A stretch of DNA of 64,000 bases from Adlercreutzia wanghongyangiae (GCF_035989245.1 NZ_JAYMFF010000014.1:62001-126000), one strand, 5' to 3'. Positions 42,201-50,270 are shown, numbered from the stretch's first letter. Notes: a model not told the origin generated them from the sequence alone. Numbers and translations: made by a program.

Positions 42201-42459
42201 ACCCGATGCGGTTGTTGCGGAACGTGTCCCAATCGCGGTCCTTGTACTTGTGAGTGGAGATGCCATCCACGATCATGTCGCCGGAATCGTAGTGGTCCAA
42301 GCCGCCCATCACGTTCAGCAGCGTGGTCTTGCCCGAGCCTGAGGGGCCGAGAATGGCCACGAACTCGTTGTCGCGAAACGAGATGGACACGTCGTTCAGG
42401 GCCACCTGGGTGAAGTCGCCCGTACGGTACGACTTGCAGATATGCTTCAGTTGCAACAT
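39277..42459 (-). CDS. MacB-like ABC transporter: fused ATPase and FtsX permease with very large outer domain
   Basis: A 1060-residue protein. Residues 1-230 are an ABC ATPase (Walker A GPSGSGKTTLLN, signature LSGGQMQRVAIARAL, Walker B IVLADEPTGALDS). A first transmembrane helix (TIMTAFAGSIGIMGIAAILAL) follows at about 272. About 600 residues of acidic, Met/Ala-rich outer domain come next, then three FtsX helices and the closing RKDPVEALRSE. MacB-type transporters couple ATP use to outer-face mechanics (peptide, toxin or lipoprotein handling). The outer domain is much larger than in E. coli MacB. GAGAAAGAG precedes the ATG at 42459. Confidence 0.92.
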   Translation of the reverse strand: MLQLKHICKSYRTGDFTQVALNDVSISFRDNEFVAILGPSGSGKTTLLNVMGGLDHYDSGDMIVDGISTHKYKDRDWDTFRNNRIGFVFQSYNLIPHQSILQNVELALTLSGVGKAERTRRAKEALAAVGLAEHVNKKPSQLSGGQMQRVAIARALINDPEIVLADEPTGALDSHTSVQIMDLLTQIAKDRLVIMVTHNPELAAEYATRTVNLADGVIQSDTDPYFPTEEEMHLSRKPIRKTSMSFLTALALSANNLMTKKGRTIMTAFAGSIGIMGIAAILALANGVDHYIEKTEEETLSVYPLQIMSTGFDMTALMGMDAGDDGEAADGSSDDALAAAGLSGGTYGDENDPSARDTVPETRMVTDMFASLENNDLASLKLFFDEGGNGIDNYVNSIEYRYNVTPQIFDANTENGVRQINPDTTFSAFGMGGGSTNSLMSTMYSTDVFSEMMGNAHIVEDQYDVKAGRWPAAYNECVIVLTSRGTVPDLVTYALGLRDHAVLEDMIDQFMNEEEVASPEDDLEFTYEELMAVPLKMVNAADFYAYDAENKVWVDKTDDTDYMRNLVNAGEDLKIVGVVQPKPDAKATALSTGIYYSPELTLHIIDAAKQAPIVQEQLNYPAIDVFNGKEFAAEDEEGGSGFNMDSLFSVDEDALQNAFKFDESKISVDTSAIGEGLSADDLPAAPSLDASALNLDMSSAFSEEAMGEMMGAAMAGYAQALGKAYADAVASGTPPDFQSLAQTTLESYVRSAEMQTIMGQYAGKIVDANAMQQEMATKISAALEQSMAAYMQEAMAAIGAKTEASVQKVMGQLQENIPLAMSVDTNAFQNAFQMKMTEDELRELILSLMTDGTRSYDSNLAKLGYADLNKPSEIEIYPDNFEDKQQVIAILDDYNDRMVASGQDDKKISYTDFVGTLMKSVTTIVDMISYVLIAFVAISLVVSSIMIGIITYISVLERKKEIGILRAIGASKGDISRVFNAETIIEGLVAGLLGVGIVALVSIPVNALVYSLLDVPDVALLPPTAAAILVAISVFLSFIAGLFPAMAAARKDPVEALRSE

Positions 42460-42643
42460 GTGCTTTTCTCTTTCTCTCTCGATCGGGCCTATTATGATCG
42501 TCACCGCATCACGCTTCTAACGCTTTCGTCAAAAAGCGAGTTATTTGCACAGATTTGCCACGGCAGCGGCCGATTTCGCGTTATTCTGTCGGGGTTCAAT
42601 TTTTCGCCGGCCCCGGGCCGCGCGCAAGCAGAAAGGACCGTCC

Positions 42644-43159
42644 ATGGACGCCAAAGTGTACGAACTTATCAACGACCAGATCAACAAGGAACTGTACTCC
42701 GCCTACCTGTACCTGTCCTTCGCCGACTACTACGAGGAGGAGGGCCTGTCGGGCTACGCCAACTACTTCGAGATTCAGGCCCAGGAGGAGCGCGACCACG
42801 CCATGATCTTCCGCAACTACCTGCACGAGAACGGCGAGAAGGTGCGTCTTCTGGCCATCGATATGCCCGACAAGACCTTCGCGAACTTCCTGGAGCCGCT
42901 GGAGGCCGCCATGGAGCACGAGAAGTACGTGACCGCGCTCATCAACGACATCTACGCCGCCGCGCTGGAGGCCCACGACTACCGCGCCCAGAAGTTCCTC
43001 GGCTGGTTCATCGACGAGCAACTGGAGGAAGAGGACAACGCCGACACCATGATCACCAACATGAAGCTGTTCGGCAAGGACCCGAAGGGCCTGTACGATC
43101 TGGACCGCGAGTGCGCCGCCCGCGTCTACACCGTACCGAGCCCCTTGGCCGGCAAGTAG
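42644..43159 (+). CDS. ftn: Ferritin (bacterial non-haem type)
   Basis: A 171-residue four-helix ferritin that stores iron. Ferroxidase ligands are visible in NKELYSAYLYLSFADYYEEEGLSG, AQEERDHAMIF and WFIDEQLEEEDNADTM. AGAAAGGA precedes the ATG at 42644; the longer frame adds 33 basic residues without conservation. It is monocistronic, followed by a strong terminator. Confidence 0.95.
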   Translation: MDAKVYELINDQINKELYSAYLYLSFADYYEEEGLSGYANYFEIQAQEERDHAMIFRNYLHENGEKVRLLAIDMPDKTFANFLEPLEAAMEHEKYVTALINDIYAAALEAHDYRAQKFLGWFIDEQLEEEDNADTMITNMKLFGKDPKGLYDLDRECAARVYTVPSPLAGK

Positions 43160-43206
43160 CACCTCGCGCCAACGCTAACGCCAACGAAGCTTCCGCATTT
43201 TCCATT

Positions 43207-43242
43207 GCCGGTTGCGACTTGCGGGTTGCAACCGGCTTTTTT
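43207..43242 (+). terminator. Intrinsic terminator of the ferritin gene
   Basis: GCCGGTTGC (43207-43215) pairs with GCAACCGGC (43228-43236), followed directly by TTTTTT. Confidence 0.92.
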
Positions 43243-43252
43243 ACCGCAAAAA

Positions 43253-43380
43253 TGCGATTGTGATGCACACTGCGGGAATTCAGGGGCTTGCAGCTAGCGA
43301 TTTTCTGCAGAAAACGACTCAAAACGGTCGTTTTGCCCTTTCTGATGCATGTAGCGTATATATTTTGCATCACAATCGCA
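43253..43380. repeat. Intergenic element with 15-bp perfect inverted repeats
   Basis: TGCGATTGTGATGCA (43253-43267) and TGCATCACAATCGCA (43366-43380) are exact complements. AAAACGAC and GTCGTTTT pair inside. The element lies between the ferritin terminator and queH. Confidence 0.85.
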
Positions 43381-43415
43381 ATTATCTGTCGTTTTCACAA
43401 TGCCTGGTGGACCCT

Positions 43416-44348
43416 ATGACTCAGAACATGCTCCTTCACGCCTGCTGCGGACCGTGCTCGATGGAGCCGGCCCGCGTCTTACGCTCCCGGGGAGTGGAGC
43501 CCGTGGTGTTCTACGCGAACTCCAACATCCATCCCGTCGACGAGTACGCCCGTCGCCTGGCCACGCTGCGCGCGTGGGCGGCGCATGAAGGGCTGGAAGT
43601 TGCGGAAAGCGCCTACGATGCCGAAAAGTGGGAAGCCATCGTCGGCCGTGTGGGCGATGCCGCCGAGGCGAAGTTCGGCGTTATCACCAACGAAGAAGGC
43701 GACCCCGACCCCGTAGGGGGCGACTTGCAGGTACGACCCGTAGGGGGCGACCTCGGTCGCCCCTCCTCAAGCGCGGCAGCCTCACCCGATGAGGGCGGCG
43801 CAAGCACCGCCCCTACGGAGAGGAACGCCGACGAAGGCGCCTCGCCCACGGAGGCCCGTGCTGCGCGCGAGGCCCGCTGCCGGGCCTGCTACCGCCTGCG
43901 CTTCGAAGAGGCCGCCCGTTATGCCCGCGAGCACGGGTTTGCCGCCGTGGGCACCACGCTTTCCGTAAGCCCCTACCAGTACACCCGCATCATCCGCGAG
44001 GAGCTGGAGCGCGCCTGCGAGCGCGAGGGCGTTGAGGCCCGCTTCGAGGACTACCGCCCCTACTACGACGAGGCCACCCGACGCTCGCGCGAGGGCGGCA
44101 TGTACCGCCAGAACTACTGCGGCTGCCGCTTCTCGGATGCCGAGGCCGCTGCCGAGCGCGACCAGCGCCGAGCCGCCCGCCGCGCCGCCCGCGAGGCCGA
44201 ACTCGCCGCCCATGCCCACGAGCGCGCCGCCGCGGAGGCCGAGCGCGCCCGCAACCGCGCCGAAAAGCAGGCCTATGCTGAGGTGCAGGCCAAGAAGCGC
44301 GCCATCCTGAAGGCCCTGCGCAAGCAACGGGGAGATTCTCATGAGTGA
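43416..44348 (+). CDS. queH: QueH, epoxyqueuosine reductase
   Basis: A 310-residue enzyme for the last step of queuosine synthesis in tRNA, the non-cobalamin alternative to QueG. Cysteine motifs HACCGPCS (residues 8-15), CRACYRLR (about 154) and YCGC match the family's Fe-S and metal sites. A segment of about 45 residues (about 95-140) made from palindromic repeats is inserted before CRACYRLR. The C-terminal tail is an Ala/Arg/Glu-rich predicted coiled coil, and a copy of its coding sequence occurs at 48.2 kb. The ATG at 43416 follows a weak GGTGG. It overlaps the next gene by eight bases. Confidence 0.92.
   Translation: MTQNMLLHACCGPCSMEPARVLRSRGVEPVVFYANSNIHPVDEYARRLATLRAWAAHEGLEVAESAYDAEKWEAIVGRVGDAAEAKFGVITNEEGDPDPVGGDLQVRPVGGDLGRPSSSAAASPDEGGASTAPTERNADEGASPTEARAAREARCRACYRLRFEEAARYAREHGFAAVGTTLSVSPYQYTRIIREELERACEREGVEARFEDYRPYYDEATRRSREGGMYRQNYCGCRFSDAEAAAERDQRRAARRAAREAELAAHAHERAAAEAERARNRAEKQAYAEVQAKKRAILKALRKQRGDSHE
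43711..43818. repeat. Palindromic repeats inserted in frame in queH
   Basis: A half copy at 43711-43730, a full copy at 43738-43763 (GTAGGGGGCGACCTCGGTCG and onward) and a GCAAGC-centred variant at 43791-43818. The encoded peptide (PVGGDLG, GGASTAPTE) is absent from ordinary QueH. Confidence 0.85.
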
Positions 44349-45849
44349 ACGCCAAGCCCCGTCTCAGGGCAATCTCGTCCTAGTTACGATAGCCCTCGCG
44401 CTGCTTATGGCCGATGCGGCGGCGGCTCTTCTGTCTTCCGGTGCCTCTATCATCGGCTGCCTGATCGCCTTCGACCGCATGCAGGGCTTCTCGCCGCTCA
44501 TTATCGGTGTCGGCATCGGATTGGCCCTCGCTGCCATCGCTTTTGCCCGGGTGCCGCCGCGCACCCTGAACGTCACCCTCATCAGGCCGCAGGTTGCCGC
44601 CGGACTGGTAGCCATCGCCCTCGTGTTCGGTGCTATCGGCCTGTATGCCCCCAACGGAGGGTTCGCTCCCTGCTTCGCCATTGCCGGCGTGATCTTCGGC
44701 CTCGGAGGCATCGGGCTGATAGCGGCGTGGGGCTCCTTGCTGGGCGACGTGACGCCCATCCAGACACTGGGGGTCGTAAGCTGGGCAGGCGCGCTGGCGG
44801 CACTGGGGTCCCTCGCCTGCCTTTCCTTCGCCAACGTCATGGTGATGCTGGCCATGAACGCGCTGACGCCCGTCCTCGGCGGCGCGCTGATTCTGCGCCT
44901 CGGCCTCGCGAAGCCCTCAGCAGAAGACATCGCCGCGCACACCGAAGCCAGCCCCGACCCATGTGCACCGCCCTTCTGGCCCCTCCTGGCCGGTGCGGGC
45001 ATTTGCGGTATCGTTTTGGGATTTATCTGCGGAACACCCCAGCCCACCAACGACTTCGTTCACGCCGAGACCATCACGCGCGGCGTGTTCTTGGGATTCA
45101 TCGGCTGCACAAGCGCCCTGGGATTGACCGCCCTGGCAAACCCTCCCCATGCCCGCCTGCGCACCGTGCTGCTCGGCCTCTGTCCCCTTATGGCGGCCCT
45201 CCCCTCCATTCCCTGCTTCATCGCCATCTCCCCTGAAGGAGCAGCTGGCACTTTCTTCGGAATACTCACCGGTGCGGGATTCGGCTTCTTCGCCGCACTC
45301 ATCGGATGGTACCTCGCCGCCTTCGCCCCCTTTCCGCAAGTTCCCGGGCAAAACGCGCCAGGGCAACGCTGGGCCGCGACCATCGCCGTTGTTGCCGCCA
45401 CCTTCGGCGTGAGCATGCTCGCGAGCCCCTGGCTTGGCGACACCGTTAAGACCGCGCTCTCCCTCGCCGTCTTCGTAGCCTACCTCGTCACCCTGGCGAC
45501 CGTCGCCTTCCTGCGCAACCCGCTGGCGGCATCCGACGCAACGCAGGCCCAGCCCTTGACGACAGACCCATCTGCAATCCCCGCCTCCGCGCCGGCAGCC
45601 GCCGAATCCGAGGCCGTCCCCGCCGGCACCGACCCCCTCGATGCGCGCTGCGCCGAGCTCGCCGAGCAGGGCGGCCTTTCCCCGCGCGAGCGCGAGGTGC
45701 TCGCGCTGCTGGCCCGCGGCCGCACCGCCACCTACATTGCCGGAGAGCTGTACGTGTCGAAGGAAACGGTGAAGGTGCACGTGCGCCATATATACGAGAA
45801 GCTTAGCGTGCACTCGCGCACCGAGCTTCTCGATTTGCTCCAGCGCTAG
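44341..45849 (+). CDS. Membrane-embedded LuxR-family transcriptional regulator
   Basis: A 502-residue protein. Twelve or so hydrophobic segments (residues about 10-395) resemble a degenerate MFS-type membrane domain. A Pro/Ala linker leads to a C-terminal LuxR helix-turn-helix (about 444-502: LSPREREVLALLARG, VSKETVKVHVRHIYEKLSVHSRTEL). This architecture is strongly expanded in Eggerthellaceae, where such genes commonly neighbour respiratory reductases. It converges on the FAD reductase gene at 46-48 kb, a plausible target. GGGGAG precedes the ATG. Confidence 0.9.
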   Translation: MSERQAPSQGNLVLVTIALALLMADAAAALLSSGASIIGCLIAFDRMQGFSPLIIGVGIGLALAAIAFARVPPRTLNVTLIRPQVAAGLVAIALVFGAIGLYAPNGGFAPCFAIAGVIFGLGGIGLIAAWGSLLGDVTPIQTLGVVSWAGALAALGSLACLSFANVMVMLAMNALTPVLGGALILRLGLAKPSAEDIAAHTEASPDPCAPPFWPLLAGAGICGIVLGFICGTPQPTNDFVHAETITRGVFLGFIGCTSALGLTALANPPHARLRTVLLGLCPLMAALPSIPCFIAISPEGAAGTFFGILTGAGFGFFAALIGWYLAAFAPFPQVPGQNAPGQRWAATIAVVAATFGVSMLASPWLGDTVKTALSLAVFVAYLVTLATVAFLRNPLAASDATQAQPLTTDPSAIPASAPAAAESEAVPAGTDPLDARCAELAEQGGLSPREREVLALLARGRTATYIAGELYVSKETVKVHVRHIYEKLSVHSRTELLDLLQR

Positions 45850-45934
45850 GAAAGCATCCGTTCGTCCCTTCGTCGGCCTGCCCCCGAGCGCGCCGCTCAG
45901 CGAATCGCTCCGATTCTGCATCTTCACGTTAAAA

Positions 45935-46020
45935 TGGCCCTACTCCAAACCGGAGGGAGGGAAGCCGGTTCGGAGCAGGGCCAAAGAAGAGTGCGAAGGC
46001 GTGAAAACCAACGCCTTCGC
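45935..46020. terminator. Pair of terminator hairpins between convergent genes
   Basis: TGGCCCTACTCC (45935-45946) pairs with GGAGCAGGGCCA (45972-45983) for one strand. GCGAAGGCGT (45993-46002) pairs with ACGCCTTCGC (46011-46020) just after the FAD reductase stop. Confidence 0.75.
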
Positions 46021-46039
46021 CGAAAGATTGTTCAGCGTG

Positions 46040-47941
46040 CTACAGCACTTCTTGACCAGTGATCAGCTTGCCGGCCACGCGACCGTGCGTCATGGCCATG
46101 CCCACGGAATTGCCGGCGAAGGGCGTCGTGTATTGCAGGCCGTAGCGCCCGCCCAGCGTATTACCAGCGGCATACAGACCCGGAATGGGCTCGTAGTTCT
46201 GGTTCACCACCTGCAGATCGCCGTTGGTCTCAAGGCCGGTCAGGGTAACCAGGCTCACGCCCATGGTGCGCGTGTTGGCCCCGAAGCCCTCGGCCGCGGC
46301 ATTGCCGCATCCGTAGAACGGCGGGTTCTCGATGGGAGTCATCAGCACGGCGTCCTTGCCGAAATCGCTGTCCTCGCCAGCGTGGCACAGCTCGTTGTAA
46401 TGCGCGATGCTGGCCAGGAACGCCTCCTTGGTCTCGCCCGCATAGCCCAACATGTCGGCCAGACCGTCCAGCGTGCTGGCGGCATACACCTGGGAGGGCA
46501 TGCGCTCGGCCACCGTGCACATGCGCACCGTGCCGCCCTCGGGGTTGTCCACGGGAATAGCCTGCATATCCTCCACCAGCTCGGTGTAGTAATCGGGACG
46601 GCCGAAGTTGGCACAGCCGTGATCGAGCGACGAGTTCTTCAGGGTTTCCTCGTAGTTGGCGTCGGTCGCCAGGGTGAAGCCACCGAAGGGCTGACGCACG
46701 GCAATGGCCATGGAGTCGCAGATGGCCGCCTCGTTCATGAAGCGCTCGCCCTGGGAGTTCAGCCACAGGAAGGGGCTGGAGCCCCACGGGCCTGAAGCGC
46801 CGCCGCCGAAGCTCATGGCGCCGCGGGGGCCGGCCTCGATGAAGCCGCCGGCCCAGCAGCCCATCTTGTGGCCCTCGCCCATGCAGTCGGACTGGCCCTG
46901 CAGCGAAGTAGCATCCAGGCCCATGCGCTCGTTGTGCTCGCGGTACTCAGTCAGCAGATTCCAGGTCATGTCGGTATTGGCCGCGAAGTCGCCCGTGCAC
47001 AGAATAACGCCCTTGCTGGCCACATACTTCGCATAGCCGTCGCTGCGCTCGGAGATGACGCCGGTTACCGCGCCGCTCTCGTCCTGGGTGAGCACGATGG
47101 CCTTCTCGCCGCAGTACCAGGTAGCGCCCAGGTCCTTGCCTTCCAAGATGGAGAACTGCTGGAACTCGTCCAAGCGGGAAAGAGCGGCAACACCGTCCAC
47201 CGGGGCGTGCTGAATGGGGCCCATGAACTGCACCACACAGGGCCACGTCTTGAAGCCGCCGCGGTACAGGGGGTACTCCACATCGCCGTCCATCGCGAGG
47301 CCGCATTGGTGAATGCAGATCATGCTGTCATCCAGGGGGCTCACGGCCGGATCGGCCTCGCTCACTAGCTTGATGCGGTCATCGGGCCAGTTCACCAGCG
47401 AGGCAGCATGGTCGAACATCTCGCCGGAGTTCGCCACGAACTTGCGAATCACCTCGGTGTTCACACGGCCACCGGCACGCAGGCAGAATTCCTGCACGAT
47501 CTCGCCCACGTTGTAGGGACCGAAGCCGCGATCGATGAGGAACTGCGAGTTCACATGTCCTATGTCCTCGCCCTTCACCTTGCGGCTGTCCTCGGGCGAC
47601 TGCTCGATGACGACCACCTTGGCGCCGCCCTCAGCTGCGGCCAGAGCCGCCTGGATGCCGGCATGACCACCGCCGCACACCACCACGTCGCACTCGACGA
47701 TCTCAACGATCTCGTCGTCGGAAATCTGCGGCGCGGCGCCCAGCCAGTCCTCGGTGGTCGCATAGCCCGACGTCGCAGTCCCCGCCGCCGCGGACGTGTC
47801 GCCCGTGTCGCTCAAAGTCTCCGTGCCGCCCTGCGGAGCGCAACCGCCCGCAACGCCAGCTGCCAGCGCGGCGGCGCCCGCTAGACCGGCACCCTTCAAA
47901 AACCCGCGGCGCGATACGCCTTCCCTCATTGCTTCCTTCAT
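46040..47941 (-). CDS. Tat-exported FAD-dependent reductase (fumarate/urocanate reductase family)
   Basis: A 633-residue flavoprotein. The Tat signal SRRGFLKGAGLAGAAALAAG is followed by a lipobox-like GGCAP. The FAD-binding motif VVCGGGHAGIQAALAAAEGGAKVVVIEQ begins at about residue 75, and the C-terminal NTLGGRYGLQYTTPFAGNSVGMAMTHGRVAG closes the FAD site. There is no FMN-binding domain and no haem motif, so electrons must come from a separate partner. Homologues reduce fumarate, urocanate or other enoates and phenolics; the substrate is not predictable. GGAGG precedes the ATG at 47941. Confidence 0.9.
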   Translation of the reverse strand: MKEAMREGVSRRGFLKGAGLAGAAALAAGVAGGCAPQGGTETLSDTGDTSAAAGTATSGYATTEDWLGAAPQISDDEIVEIVECDVVVCGGGHAGIQAALAAAEGGAKVVVIEQSPEDSRKVKGEDIGHVNSQFLIDRGFGPYNVGEIVQEFCLRAGGRVNTEVIRKFVANSGEMFDHAASLVNWPDDRIKLVSEADPAVSPLDDSMICIHQCGLAMDGDVEYPLYRGGFKTWPCVVQFMGPIQHAPVDGVAALSRLDEFQQFSILEGKDLGATWYCGEKAIVLTQDESGAVTGVISERSDGYAKYVASKGVILCTGDFAANTDMTWNLLTEYREHNERMGLDATSLQGQSDCMGEGHKMGCWAGGFIEAGPRGAMSFGGGASGPWGSSPFLWLNSQGERFMNEAAICDSMAIAVRQPFGGFTLATDANYEETLKNSSLDHGCANFGRPDYYTELVEDMQAIPVDNPEGGTVRMCTVAERMPSQVYAASTLDGLADMLGYAGETKEAFLASIAHYNELCHAGEDSDFGKDAVLMTPIENPPFYGCGNAAAEGFGANTRTMGVSLVTLTGLETNGDLQVVNQNYEPIPGLYAAGNTLGGRYGLQYTTPFAGNSVGMAMTHGRVAGKLITGQEVL

Positions 47942-48188
47942 GCCTTCCTCCTTTTTGCCAAAGTTCTTCGAACCCGTTCGCCCCATTGCGCCAACGGGCC
48001 GAAGCTGCTTTCCAGCATAGGCGGGACAGCATTGCGACGTATCCCCCCAAGCGGGGAAAAGCCATAACCCGAAAGGAGGTATTTTTCCGCATTTTCCCCG
48101 CGTAGAGGCCTTCTGAGTACGTGAGATCCTCTTCATTTCGTGTCCTCTCCGCCGCACGCCGGCGGGAAGGACATTGCGAACCGCAGGA

Positions 48189-48286
48189 GAGGCCGAGCGC
48201 GCCCGCAACCACGCCGAAAGCAGGCCTACGCCGAAACGCAGGCCAAAAAGCGCGCCATCCTGAAGGCCCTGCGCGCGCAGCAATAA
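48189..48286 (+). pseudogene. Remnant copy of the queH 3' end
   Basis: This stretch closely matches the last part of queH (about 44226-44330): GAGGCCGAGCGCGCCCGCAA and GCGCGCCATCCTGAAGGCCC are shared, but a one-base deletion after CGCCGAAA breaks the frame, and the copy ends in its own TAA. It lies in the 616-base gap between the FAD reductase and hemolysin III genes with no upstream queH body. It is a fragment of a lost paralogue or a partial duplication. Confidence 0.8.
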
Positions 48287-48301
48287 GCCGCGCCCCTCCG
48301 A

Positions 48302-48436
48302 TTGCTTTGAAAATGACGGGTAGCGTAGTTTTGAGATGCAGGTAATTTCCGACTAAGGAAAATGACCTGGGGAAACTCCCCTCGCTCAGTCGTTTGGCAG
48401 CTGCAAGGACTACGCTACCCGTCATTTTCAAAGCAA
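48302..48436. repeat. Intergenic element with 28-bp perfect inverted repeats
   Basis: 48302-48329 and 48409-48436 are exact complements over all 28 positions (words TTTGAAAATGACGGG and AGCGTAGT). CAGGTAATTTCC and GGAAAATGACCTG pair inside. It lies in the divergent gap upstream of hemolysin III. Confidence 0.93.
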
Positions 48437-48557
48437 AAACGCCCTCCCTGCACCGCCTTCCCGCGATTTGCCTTTCTCCTACGGTTTACCAATCGCCGTC
48501 CGGAAAACCAGGCCGGTAATCTATCATGCGGTAATTCCCCGACGCGAAGGAGCCGTC

Positions 48558-49298
48558 ATGCCGAATGTCGCCCTTGCCCATCCCCAGTTCTCCCCCAATG
48601 CTGCCGCGGCAGCCGCCAAGGTGTCGCCCGAGATCCGGGAGCTGCTGCGCCGCTCCGGCAAGAAGAGCGTGCGCGAGTACACCCTGGGCGAGGAGATCTT
48701 CAACGCCGTCACCCACGGCGTTGGCGCAGGGCTTGCGGTGGCCGCGCTCGTGCTGCTCATCGTGAAGTCGGTGGGCGACGGCGGCGGCATCCTGCTGGCG
48801 GCCGCGCTCGTCTACGGCATCGCCATGCTCGTGGAATACCTTATGTCCACCTTGTACCACGCCATTGCCGTGGAAGGGGCCAAGCGCGTGTTCAAGGTGC
48901 TCGACCATTCCGGCATCTACCTGCTCATCGCCGGCACCTACACGCCCTACTGCCTCGTCTCGCTGGGGCATGTGGGTGGTCTGTGGCTCGCAGCCTTCGT
49001 GTGGGGCGTTTCGCTTCTCGGCATCGCCTTCGAGGCCTTCTGGACCTTCCGCCCCCGCTGGATATCGGCCGCGCTGTACGTGGCCCTGGGCTGGTCCATC
49101 GTGTTCTTCCTGCCCGAGCTGTACGTGCAGCTGCACCCGGCGGGCTTCTGGCTTTTAGCCGCGGGCGGCATCAGCTACACCGTGGGAGCCGTGTTCTACA
49201 TCTTCAAGAAGGTACGCTATCTGCACTCCATCTTCCACCTGTTCGTGCTGGCCGGAAGCATCCTGCAGTTCTTCAGCGTGTACTTCTTCGTGATTTAA
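48558..49298 (+). CDS. Hemolysin III family (PAQR-like) membrane protein
   Basis: A 246-residue protein with seven hydrophobic segments. Family motifs are YTLGEEIFNAVTHGVGAGLA, STLYHAI, FKVLDHSGIYLLIAGTYTPY and SIFHLFVLAGSILQFF; the histidines and serine are those of the putative metal site. GAAGGAG precedes the ATG. Probable hydrolase-type PAQR protein; haemolytic activity should not be assumed. Confidence 0.92.
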   Translation: MPNVALAHPQFSPNAAAAAAKVSPEIRELLRRSGKKSVREYTLGEEIFNAVTHGVGAGLAVAALVLLIVKSVGDGGGILLAAALVYGIAMLVEYLMSTLYHAIAVEGAKRVFKVLDHSGIYLLIAGTYTPYCLVSLGHVGGLWLAAFVWGVSLLGIAFEAFWTFRPRWISAALYVALGWSIVFFLPELYVQLHPAGFWLLAAGGISYTVGAVFYIFKKVRYLHSIFHLFVLAGSILQFFSVYFFVI

Positions 49299-49340
49299 CG
49301 ATCCGGATCGAACATCCCGCCAACCTGGGCCGAAATGTCA

Positions 49341-49373
49341 GCGGGCCGCCTCGAGAAAGGGGCGGCCCGCTTT
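49341..49373 (+). terminator. Intrinsic terminator after hemolysin III
   Basis: GCGGGCCGCC (49341-49350) pairs with GGCGGCCCGC (49361-49370), followed by TTTGT. Confidence 0.8.
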
Positions 49374-49400
49374 GTCGATGAAAGAACGCGGAGCCAGAGC

Positions 49401-50240
49401 CTACTCCCCCACATGCACCGCGCGCAAAGCGGCGATCTCGGCGCCCCAGCCGGCCAGGTCGTCCTGGGGCGTTTCCAGGAAGAAGGGCAGATCGCGCAGG
49501 GCCGCGTGGTTCGTCACTGCGGCGAGCGCGTCGAAGCCGATGCAGCCCTCGCCGATGGGAGCGTGGCGGTCCTTGTGGGCCGCAAGCGGGTTCTTCGAGT
49601 CATTCAGGTGGATGGCACGCAGGCGATCCAGCCCGATCACGCGGTCGAATTCTTCCAGGACGCCGTCAAGGTCGCCGGCGATATCGTAGCCGCCATCCCA
49701 CACGTGGCACGTGTCCAGGCACACGCCCACCTTGTCGGACAATTCCACGCGCTCGATGATGGCGGCCAGATCCTCGAAGCGGCCGCCCACTTCCGTGCCC
49801 TTGCCCGCCATGGTCTCCAGCAGCAGCGTGGTGGACTGGTCGGGCGTGAGCACCTGGTTCAGCGCGTCGGCGATGAGTTCGATGCCCGCATCCATACCCT
49901 GGCCCACATGGCAGCCCGGGTGCATGTTGTACAGCTGACCGGGCGTATTCTCCATGCGCGCAAGGTCGTCGGTCAACAGCTCGATGGCAAACTGGCGCGT
50001 CTCGAGCTTGGCCGCCGCCGGGTTCATGGTGTAGGGCGCGTGGGCCAGAAATGTGGCAATGCCGTGCTCGCCGGCGTACTCGTGGAAGGCGGCCACATCG
50101 GCCGGGTCGATGGCCTTGGCCTTGCCCCCGCGCGGGTTGCGCGTGAAGAACTGGAACGTGTTCCCGTCGATGGAAACCGCGTCCTTCGCCATCTTCAGAT
50201 AGCCTTTGGCGCTGGACAGATGGCAACCGATGGTGAACAT
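49401..50240 (-). CDS. nfo: Endonuclease IV (AP endonuclease)
   Basis: A 279-residue TIM-barrel base-excision-repair enzyme. Zinc ligands appear in FLAHAPY, NMHPGCHVGQGMD, LLLETMAGKGTEVGGRFEDLA, VCLDTCHVWDGGYD and IHLNDSKNPLAAHKDRHAPIGEG. Length and motifs are complete. GAAAGGA precedes the ATG. Confidence 0.96.
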   Translation of the reverse strand: MFTIGCHLSSAKGYLKMAKDAVSIDGNTFQFFTRNPRGGKAKAIDPADVAAFHEYAGEHGIATFLAHAPYTMNPAAAKLETRQFAIELLTDDLARMENTPGQLYNMHPGCHVGQGMDAGIELIADALNQVLTPDQSTTLLLETMAGKGTEVGGRFEDLAAIIERVELSDKVGVCLDTCHVWDGGYDIAGDLDGVLEEFDRVIGLDRLRAIHLNDSKNPLAAHKDRHAPIGEGCIGFDALAAVTNHAALRDLPFFLETPQDDLAGWGAEIAALRAVHVGE

Positions 50241-50270
50241 GGCCTTCCTTTCGACAGAGCTAATGCAGCG

